From NCBI RefSeq assembly GCF_039555335.1, contig NC_092635.1:69042058-69106057 (forward strand): DNA of 64,000 nt, written 5' to 3'. The position numbers and the translations under genes are program-made. Of the stretch, positions 46,141 through 54,434 are shown piece after piece (the stretch's first letter is position 1; the number at the start of each line of letters is the position of its first letter). Under the pieces are notes generated by a model. That model was not told the origin of the DNA. It saw only the letters and a list, made by a program, of their open reading frames with translations, and made no database searches. Source of the DNA: Amphiura filiformis. Its lineage: Eukaryota > Echinodermata > Ophiuroidea > Amphilepidida > Amphiuridae.

Positions 46141-47735
46141 CTATCTACCTCACAACTAATGGTTTAATTGCTTTTAGATAATACTAGAAAGTTAGAACTA
46201 ACAATTAACTACATATTGTTACCAAAATGAATTCATTTTCATCAGTAAAACTTGAGTTTTGGTGATTTGAATGTCCCCTACACCTTAATATTGTCATATT
46301 TTACGGTACTACACATGAAAAATTGAAATTTTTTTAACATTTTATGTCTTTCCAGCTAACAATTATTGGTTATTTTGCTTTAAAAGATTACAACAACCAA
46401 ATAGCTATATATTAATGCCAAAATGAATGAATTATAATGAATAAATGTCGAGAATTACGTTGGTTTGTACGTCCCCTAACCTTTAATATTGTCAAATTTT
46501 ACGCTGTTACACATTGGAAAATTAACATTTTATCATATTTTATGTCTATCTTATGGTTTTTCTGTTAAAAATAATACTGGAAAGTTAGAACAATCAATTA
46601 GCTACATGTTGATACCAAAATGAATTCATTATTATGAGTAAAGGTTGAGTTATGGTGGTTTTTATTTCCCCTACCCCTTAATAATGCCATATTTGAGATG
46701 ATCATACATAGAAAAGTAACCTTTTCTCACATTTTATGGCTATCTACCTGACAATTAATGTTTGCTTTGCTTTAAAATAATACTAACACGTTTGAACAAT
46801 CAATTAGCTACATATTAATTCCAAAATGAATTCATTATCATGAGTTGAAGTTGAGTTATGATGGTTTATATTTCCCCTACCCTTAATATTGTTACACACG
46901 CTGCTACATGTGGAAAAGTAACTATTTTTTAAACATTTTCAGTCTATTTTCCTGACAAACAGCGGTTGATCTATCCCTTCACATATAAATATTCAAAATA
47001 TTACATGAATGGCAACTTAACAAACAAATTTTGTTAATAGAACTTATATAGTTCAGCCGAGTGACATATTAAAACATGTAAAACACCCCAACCCTGAACC
47101 CTATACACACCCCGCACCCACCCCCACATACCCACACACGCCTACCCCAAACCCACACAACACAAACCAACATGCAAGCAAACATGCACATACATAAATA
47201 TTTGAACCAGAACATCAAAGTTTGCCTAGATATGCTTGATATTAAAAACAAAATTAAAAAAAGGAAATTTAATTAATTTTGAAAATAGAAATTGGCACAA
47301 TAGTAAAATTTGAAGCCAATGTCACAAAACACCCACTATGCATTGTTGTGAAAAATCTGATTTTTCACTAGTGTATGGACTGGCCACTTCCAATCATGAT
47401 CAAATGAAACCTAGGTTTGCTTTCAAATAATACTAGGCAGTTAGAACAATCAATTAGCTACATATTCATACCAAAATAAATTCATTATTATGAGTAAAAG
47501 TTGAGTTATGATAATTTATATCTCCCCTACCCCTTAATTTTGTCCTATTTTTGGTGATTTTATGCGATTATACGTCCACACATAAAATGACCTGTAAAAA
47601 AAAGTGATACCACAATTTGAGTCCACTACCTACCTAGCAGTGATCTAGAGGGTCCATACTAACTACCTATGGTGTCAAACCTTGTATGTAGTGGAGGGTG
47701 AACGAAGTCATTTTTTTGAGGTTGCTGCTCCTGTA

Positions 47736-48624
47736 CTAATAGTGCAAGGCTAAACCATCTGCGATAGCTGCCAATAGTCATATTTTTAGATGTATAGAAA
47801 TATAGCAGAAATTATCAAATGTCTACAAGGCAGGTATTGCAGAAAGGCCTTCTTGCATGCACCCCCTAGATATGTTGAGCCAACAAGCTTTTGTTTTTTT
47901 ACCCTCTCTCTCAACCAAATCCTTGCACAAATATTACCAGAAAGTCACTTCCTTGTTGAAAATTTCAAGATTTTCTTCATAAGCAAATAAGCACATAACT
48001 GCCATGACTTTTTGTTTCTCTTAGTAATTAATTCAATTTAAAACAATGAGATTGGACCCAAAGAGAATGGACTCTGCCATGTTTGTGTGTCACGCATAGA
48101 GTGCAAAATAGTGTACCTCAAGATTATTTCACACACACCCCCCTTAATCTGAATGTTAAAAAAAATGATTTAACTATACCCCAAATCATGCAACTTTCTG
48201 TGAAGTTTGTTAAAAAAATAGGATCCAAAAATCAATTGCAGAAGGGATAATTTGTTTTAAAAAATAGGATCCAAATATCAATTGCAGAAGGGATAAAGGT
48301 CTACTGTTGGTCATAATGAAGATTTCTCCTGAAAAGGTCTGCATTGGGACAATCCGTACCCCACAAAAAATTGTGGCTATGGGTCTGGTGCCCAGTAATC
48401 TTCGATTTAAAGTGCATGCTTGTTTGCATTGTGCATCTTATGTATTTTGCCAGTAATGTATGCTAAGTGCAATGCGCACAAAGCTTTGTAGCGCTCAAAT
48501 TCGGATGCAAATTATTGATAAATGCTAGAGGTACATTATTTCAGTCTCCAGGCATGACAAACCAAAATGGCAGATTTACCATATTGTCTCATCTGTTCTT
48601 TCACAAATCCAATTCCAAATTTTG
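47736..48624. other. Intronic sequence, no further exon seen
   Basis: Part of the epimerase last intron. Contains a 66-codon + ORF without motif and a duplicated AAAAAATAGGATCCAAA.ATCAATTGCAGAAGG block (about 48214 and 48258). Confidence 0.45.
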
Positions 48625-48629
48625 AACCT

Positions 48630-48875
48630 GTAAACCACCATTTTATACCAATTGACCTTTTTAGTAAATCCCATGAGCCTTTGCAGGTAGACCTGTGATG
48701 CCCGGGCTGTGATGTTGTCATGACAATGTGCACATAGTTTCTGTGCACACATCACACAGCTTTCAAATGTGCAGTAACAATCTTCGCTAAATGATGTGCA
48801 TCTCAGGTCTACCCGCAAAGGCTAGTGGGATTTACCGAAAAGGTCAATTGTGTCTAGATGTAAATAATGGTTTAC
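48630..48875. repeat. Foldback ending exactly at the epimerase splice donor
   Basis: The left arm GTAAACCACCATTTTATACC, AATTGACCTTTTTAGTAAAT, CCTTTGCAGGTAGACCTG is matched inverted by CAGGTCTACCCGCAAAGG, ATTTACCGAAAAGGTCAATT and GGTTTAC. The rightmost bases 48869-48875 are the intron's 5' splice-site heptamer (GTAAACC on the minus strand). The exon begins at 48876. Confidence 0.8.
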
Positions 48876-48967
48876 CTGTATCAGGAAAATTAGTCTTCTT
48901 CACAATCACAGTTCTACCAGATTCTCCATCCATGACCACATGTTCATCAGGAGTATTCTGGTACACC
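48876..48967 (-). CDS. Glucose-6-phosphate 1-epimerase, exon n-1
   Basis: Acceptor ATCATTTTCAG, donor ACAG/GTAAAC (minus strand). One base completes an arginine codon with the upstream exon. The exon then reads VYQNTPDEHVVMDGESGR and TVIVKKTNFPDT, and its last G joins TT of the terminal exon to give Val. Length 92 = 1+90+1, consistent with both neighbours. This region precedes VVWNPW in the family and matches its usual layout. Confidence 0.92.
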
Positions 48968-49394
48968 CTGAAAATGATTTTATAAAAAAGTATACAATGA
49001 GTTCTCTCATTTTCAGTCCTTCAGAATGAAATAAAGGCTTGTCTTTGTAAGACTATTGTCATTTTCAACTGAATTATAATTGCGTTATAATAAAAAATTA
49101 ATCTATTAAATTTTGTTATCACATACACCCTGTGCAAATCATGTTCTGTCATTCTCTAAATGATCACTAACTAAAGTTAAAGTATGATCTAAATAAGTTT
49201 AGGTAATGACCATCACCCTGTATACATGTGCAAGATCTGTGCATTTCTGTGTAAGTCATGTTCCTCTTTGTATTGGGCAGCTTGATATGTTCTGAAGATT
49301 TAAATATGTAATACAATGATTTTGCATCCATCTTGTTTTGTAACATGTGTACTTTTGAAAAACAAAACAAAAACAAAAAAAACCAGCTGATTAC
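48968..49394 (-). other. Epimerase intron
   Basis: GTAATC...TTTTCAG on the minus strand, 427 bp. No other feature. Confidence 0.7.
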
Positions 49395-49459
49395 CTATCA
49401 TAGTTTTCAGCTAAAGACACCAACTCCCTGTCTTCTGTAAACATGTCACCACCTTTCAC
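49395..49459 (-). CDS. Glucose-6-phosphate 1-epimerase, exon n-2
   Basis: Acceptor TTTTGCTCTAG, donor GATAG/GTAATC. Reads VKGGDMFTEDRELVSLAENYD plus two bases (AG) that join G of the next exon as Arg. 65 nt. It continues NYVDK from the upstream exon in phase 0. Short acidic surface segment of the mutarotase beta-sandwich. Confidence 0.9.
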
Positions 49460-50749
49460 CTAGAGCAAAAAGAATGCAAATGGATATATGTGTCATTCTT
49501 CGGTAAGGTGCACGTTTGAAGGTTTGGAAAATAGACATTTCAAAATAATTTTTCTGTTAATTTTTTTACAGATTAAGAAAGAGACATGTCTCCAGTGTAG
49601 TAAAAAAGTGTTTGGCTCAATCTTTATTAGCAGCTTGATGTAATTTTTTGGCTTTTTCTGCAGCTAATATCATCTCCATCACCGTCGTCATCTCCGTCAC
49701 AATTGCAACGAAGTTCAACTGATACCAAAAATGTGTCGCACATTGAACATTTGTTTTTTACCTACAGAGGAAGGGAGTATAACCAAGATTATGCAACATA
49801 TCATTACATTTCCATTTGACCAGTTTTAAGGTCAAAGCAGGGCATTATCTGTAGAGTGACGGAGATGATGTCAAGGAATGGAAATTCTGCTGTTTCATCT
49901 CCGTCATGTGACGGAAATGATTATCTCATAGTGAAAATCACCCCCAAACGTCATATCCGTCACAAAATTATGACGGATATGACGTGATGGTATATTACGA
50001 AATTATCAAACTTACGACCCTAGTGGTACAACTATAACATGTACATGGTCAATAAAGGAGGTGAATAGAAATAAACGTACAACTGTTGCAATTTTGAAAA
50101 AAGTTAATTAAATAATGCGAACATTTTAGGTATCAGAAGCATTCGGAGATGATGATTAATAAAGGTACCCACCCGTATGAGTGAAGAAATGGTTATAGTT
50201 TTGATGAATTTATTGCGCCAACATGAGGACAAAATGTCTAAATGAATTTACTGCATATTGACTTGTGCTCTCTTGGTCAAATAAATGACCTTACAAAATT
50301 AGTATTTTTCTCCAGGCGCTTCTAAATTTTCGTGACGGTAGATGACGCAGACATAGGGACAGGAAATTTTAGACATATAGGGTGAAATTATTTTTACTCC
50401 TGGCTATGAGAGATGTGTTACAATAACTTTTTCTACAATATACAATAAATAACTTGTCATTCCTGTGTTTTTACGATGCTGAAGTTATCCACTAAAAGAT
50501 ATCAGCATCAAAAATTTTGATGACCCCAATCGGGACATGGGGTTTTGGGGGTTGTGACACCCTGTATAAGATTTTTTCTCGAAAATAAGAACTTCTTTTA
50601 ATAATTTGATGTTTTGAGATATAAAAGGAATGTCAATACTAAACAACTGCAAAAAATAAAATTCGAAATCATGTTTCGTATTTTAGTTATGACTCCTGAA
50701 AGTGGAGGGACTGCAATTGTGCACCTTAACGAAGAATGACCCATTAATT
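49460..50749 (-). other. Epimerase intron, left part
   Basis: Holds a cluster of inverted motifs: TCATCTCCGTCACAATTG (about 49689), GTGACGGAGATGATG (about 49857), TCATCTCCGTCATGTGACGG (about 49898), and CATATCCGTCAC...GTGACGGATATGACG-like halves (about 49951-49983). Probably a degraded foldback. No exon was seen between 49460 and 52564. Confidence 0.6.
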
Positions 50750-50900
50750 GGGCTAGTCCAATTGAAATCTTCCATACAGGGAGTGTGAATTTCAAATGGG
50801 GTTACCTGAATGGGTGACTCCATTTGAAATCTACACCCCCTGTGTGGGAGATTTCAAGGTTATGTTACAGGGGGTGTAGATTTCAACTGGGCTTGCCCAT
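50750..50900. repeat. Family B foldback repeat, copy 4
   Basis: Starts GGGCTAGTCCAATTGAAATC, ends GATTTCAACTGGGCTTGCCC. Shares GGGTGACTCCATTTGAAATC inverted with copies 1-3. Confidence 0.75.
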
Positions 50901-51060
50901 GCCTTGTATTGTCTTGGTTGAGTTGGCAGGTTAAGTGTACTTTTGTCAACAGTGAGTGCTCATGCTGATGACATACCCCCATTTAATTTTAATTTCTAAT
51001 TCTGCCCTTGATAGAGTCCAAAATGGTGATGTCCCCATGTAATTTATTCCAGTCTGTTGC

Positions 51061-51262
51061 TGTATGTCCAGTGGCATAGCCAGGGTGCAGCTACCCCCCT
51101 GTGAAAAGTTTTGCCCCAATCTACCCCCCGTGGGATGGTGACCGCCCTGATATTTAAGATTTTTAGGCCTTTTCTTGTACTTTTTGCCCCCCCTTAACAT
51201 TTGTCTTGCCCCCCCATTTGCCCACCCTCTGAAAAAGAGCTGGCTACGCCACTGTGTATGTT
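51061..51262. mobile_element. hAT-like MITE with 8-bp TSD TGTATGT(C/T)
   Basis: The element 51069-51254 (186 bp) begins CAGTGGCATAGCCAG and ends CTGGCTACGCCACTG (inverted, one mismatch). Octamers TGTATGTC (51061-51068) and TGTATGTT (51255-51262) match at 7/8. CAGTGGCGTAGCCAG is a common hAT terminus. The interior is C-rich, producing chance ORFs. Confidence 0.85.
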
Positions 51263-51340
51263 GGAAGAAGGAGATGTGTTCCCAGCAACTTGTCTTACAT
51301 AAAACAGGAATCCATGAAGCAACAAACATAATGTGCACTA

Positions 51341-52504
51341 TTGTCTGTCCAAATAACTTAGACACCCGGTTTTTAGGATATATTTCGAAAAGTTTTCACT
51401 TTGGCAAAAAGTCATGAAAGAAAAGTGGCTAAACACGGTCAGACCTAACAGAAATTATCAGTAAAGCGATAAAAATATTCTTCCTTGTCTACTTTTATTC
51501 AATTTTGACCAATTTACAGCAAGATATCTGGGTCCAGCGAATATTCCTAATGACTTGAAACTTTTGATGGGATAATCTATTTACAGTAAGGGGTGTTTGA
51601 ACATTGTAATCATGCATATTGATCAGTGATTCCACCCTTTTTTTCTTTGATCCTTTTACTAATTCACAATAATGGCGGTCTACTCAAATGTATTCAACAA
51701 AAGCATATTTGCAATCTTACCGCGAGAGGTCGTCACACGCATAACAAATACACTACGATCAAATAGGTTGATGACAATATTTGATTGAATGGACTACACT
51801 GTGCCATGATTTCGTGAAGGACACCGGTTCAAATCCTTTGTTTGGAGCCAATCAATAATTTCATGCACAACCTCTATAACTCAAAAGATGTCACAGTTGG
51901 TGCATTATAACAAATGATAGGGCAAGTTACTATGCGTCTGGAGTGTATTGTGAATTATACTCCTCACCAATAACATCAGAACATTCATATGGCATACAAT
52001 TTGTATTTTCTTAGAATTGTGCCAAGCCAAAAGCATGCACAGAAGAAGATTCAAATACCGCTACCGAATTGTTGTAATTGGTTGAGGGACAGCTGGGATC
52101 ACTGAGTTAATACACTAAGAATAAATATCTGCCAATTAGAAACACTGTCTGCATTTATGACCTGAATTATATTTTTCATTTTTATAAAATGTTTTTGGTG
52201 AGGAGTATAATTAATTTACTATTTATCCATTCACTATCCAAAATCGCCATACCTACAAATATGTATAATGAGACCTTCCAAAATAATGGTACCCAACTTC
52301 TACCGGATTATTTTTAAAGTGTTGAGAAAAACCTTCCAATTTCAATAGAATTTCTGGTAAACTCTCACTCAATGCTTTGGAAACACAAAAATCCTGTTAG
52401 GTCTCAGCGAATGTTAACACCTTTCTTTCATGACTTTCTTTGAAAGTGTATATTTTTTCAAATAAGTAACAAAAACTAGGTGTCTAAGTTAATTGGACAG
52501 ACAA
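51341..52504. mobile_element. 1.16-kb TIR element (TTGTCTGTCCAAATAACTTA)
   Basis: The left end TTGTCTGTCCAAATAACTTA then GACACCCGG; the right end complement TTGTCTGTCCAATTAACTTA then GACACCTAG. Inner inverted pairs: ATTATACTCCTCACCAATAA (about 51954) and TTGGTGAGGAGTATAATT (about 52195). No transposase ORF. Confidence 0.8.
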
Positions 52505-52564
52505 ATAAATACTACTTGATTTGTTTATTTGTTCAATCCAGTCAGTTTGATTTCTTCATCTCAC

Positions 52565-52671
52565 CTTATCCACATAATTGAGTCCTTTCAGGTTTGATAC
52601 AGTTGTCTTGGTAACATCTTCTACTCTTAGATAGGTATGTAGTAGAGCGGTGAAACTAAATGCTTGGTCAC
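52565..52671 (-). CDS. Glucose-6-phosphate 1-epimerase, exon n-3 (catalytic His)
   Basis: Acceptor TTGATTTGTAG, donor GATAAG/GTGAGA. Two leading bases complete a glycine with the upstream exon. It reads DQAFSFTALLHTYLRVEDVT and KTTVSNLKGLNYVDK (35 codons). F..TALHTY..V is the family motif; the His in LLHTY aligns, as I know the family, with the catalytic histidine. L.GL.Y.DK follows at the usual distance. The long upstream intron (52672-58707) contains the antisense TLR. Confidence 0.93.
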
Positions 52672-52881
52672 CTACAAATCAACAAAACCAAGACAATATA
52701 TTACTACTGATAGCAAGCACATCATTTACATACCTGGAAACAGATGAAACAAAAGATAGACCACTGTAAATTTGATTATTTGGATCATCCCCTGATTTAA
52801 GGGTTAAGATTAAGAAAAAACCTGTGTGGCTCCACTTCACTTTCCCCCACACCAAGGTTTCCCCTTGACCAATTTTTGAAG

Positions 52882-52956
52882 TGAAGAATTGAACTTTTGT
52901 TCACAACACATAAAGTTGCTTACTTTTTATGTTGTGAACAAAAGTTCAATTCTTCA
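52882..52956. repeat. Near-perfect ~30-bp stem hairpin in the epimerase intron
   Basis: TGAAGAATTGAACTTTTGTT + CACAACA (from 52882) pairs with TGTTGTGAACAAAAGTTCAA + TTCTTCA (to 52956), with a loop of about 15-20 bases and minor offset at the stem top. It is ~75 nt long and could fold in RNA from either strand. A short inverted-repeat element is the default reading; pre-miRNA-like dimensions are noted but unproven. Confidence 0.7.
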
Positions 52957-53154
52957 TCTACAAGTTGGCATGTTTTCCAAAAATTAAAAAAAACCAAAAA
53001 AAACCATGTATGGTAGCACATGACCTTTGAACTGTTTTGGAAATGAACATATTTCTTTTATATCACTATGCTCAGATAACAGATTAACTCTTTGTGATCA
53101 GGAAGTCCAAAGTTGCATTTTCACACATACTGAACCAACAATGCTTACTCCTGG

Positions 53155-53480
53155 TTCCAGAAAAATACAGCACTATTTTTTTAATTAAAAATATTAGCCA
53201 GTTTTGCCAAATGAAACAGAACTAAACCCTAATCCTTTACTTGGTTCTAACTGGCAATGCAGGTCAAATTTTAATATTTGGTCATCTTTTGAAGAAAAAA
53301 AAAGGACTAAAAACATGCATTTTAGGGTATTTTTGTATACCTATACTTGTAACAATCAAGCCCAAACACTAAAGACTAGTTCAGGTTATGCATTCCAATT
53401 TTATGAAAACACATTTTCTAATAATAACTGGTTGGAGCACAACCATTTATCAAAATTAACATAAAATTATGAGCAAACTC
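53155..53480. repeat. Dispersed repeat family D, copy 1
   Basis: Shares TCAAATTTTAATATTTGGTC, AAACATGCATTTT, AACAATCAAGCCCAA and TTATGCATTC with 61685-61990 in the same order and orientation, moderately diverged. Remnant of an unknown interspersed repeat. The ORFs crossing it are not supported. Confidence 0.65.
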
Positions 53481-53864
53481 ATACCCGTTACTCACAATTT
53501 TGAATGCTTAGACTTGTGCCAAGTCTTTGAATTTTTTCTGCAAATTGTAAAGAAACATGCAAATTGTAAAGAAACATGCAAAATGGTAAATTTTTGGCCC
53601 ATTTTCTCTCATTGCAAAAATAATAAAATTGGACTTTTATTGTCAGTTATAACTTACTTAAGGATTAGGATTTGGCTATGTTTCAGCAAAACAAGAGAAG
53701 TTTTTTTAATTCCAAAAAAATCAGTGCTGTATTTTTCTGGAATCGCGAGCATATACCTCATTTCTACTGTAAACATGAAATGTTCACGCGTATGAAAATT
53801 TTGTGATTTAGCCAGTGCAGTCAATATTTGCGAAATTTTCATGCACATGATTATAGTCTACCTT

Positions 53865-53965
53865 AAGGGGAATAATAATAATAATAATACGACTCTTATA
53901 TAGCGCTTTACACCGAAGTCCCTTAGCGCTTAAAACATGAATAAACAAATAACAAACAATACCTA
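53865..53965. repeat. Fragment with (AAT)n and ATAGCGCTTTACA
   Basis: AATAATAATAATAATAATAC followed by TCTTATATAGCGCTTTACAC and TTAGCGCTTAAAAC, resembling the end of a dispersed non-autonomous repeat. No partner terminus was found. Confidence 0.4.
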
Positions 53966-54434
53966 CACAATACAACCTACAAACAATTTATGCATGTGAT
54001 ATAAATGAACAAAGTAAAACATGAGATAAATCAATTGTCACAAAATGCTAGAGTAAACAAATGTGTTTTTAAGGAAGATTTACAAATGTACAAATTTGCG
54101 AAAAATTCATGTCACAGAAACAGGTTCTCTCCAAAATGCGAAATTTTAATGCTGCGAAAATATCATGCTTTACCGTATAACTGGAAATACCCATTATGTA
54201 GAGGACCTATTAGTTTCTATTTATTGCAAATGTTCAATAGTCTATATAGTGAATTCACTTCCTGGTGGCTAACCTTCAACCTGCACAGAAGTTATTTTCA
54301 ATACGTTCCAGTACAGTGGAAAAAAGTGCGATAGTTCACAATCACATGACTACAGATCATTTTTATGCAATATCAACGTTCTCTGGGGCATTTTGCTCTC
54401 ATAAATGAAAATATCCTAGCAACTCGCATTCAAA

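Larger units (their letters stand above)
41210..47735. mobile_element. 6.5-kb foldback element with arms of ~208-bp tandem repeats
   Basis: The outer ends are inverted copies: CACCCTCCACTACATACAAG (about 41257) and CTTGTATGTAGTGGAGGGTG (about 47682), extending through TAGTTAGTATGGACCCTCTA, AATTGTGGTATCAC and AGGGGTAGGGGA. The left arm (to about 43590) holds ~200-bp units in one orientation; the right arm (about 43870-47560) holds ~17 units in the opposite orientation, period 207-209 bp in the homogeneous core. A ~250-bp unique spacer lies at about 43600-43860. No transposase was seen. The structure resembles Foldback/TU-type elements with modular repetitive arms. Confidence 0.85.

Noticed and set aside
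47069-47251. Cys/Val/Trp-rich minus ORF (VCVVWVWGRRVWVCGG)
   Set aside because: It comes from a CCCACACC-rich stretch present in inverted form in the left arm of the foldback element; low complexity.
53469-54334. 108- and 109-codon + strand ORFs upstream of the TLR
   Set aside because: AT-rich with no domain; one begins next to a dispersed repeat. Not supported as coding or as extra TLR exons, since the TLR has an in-frame stop upstream of its ATG.
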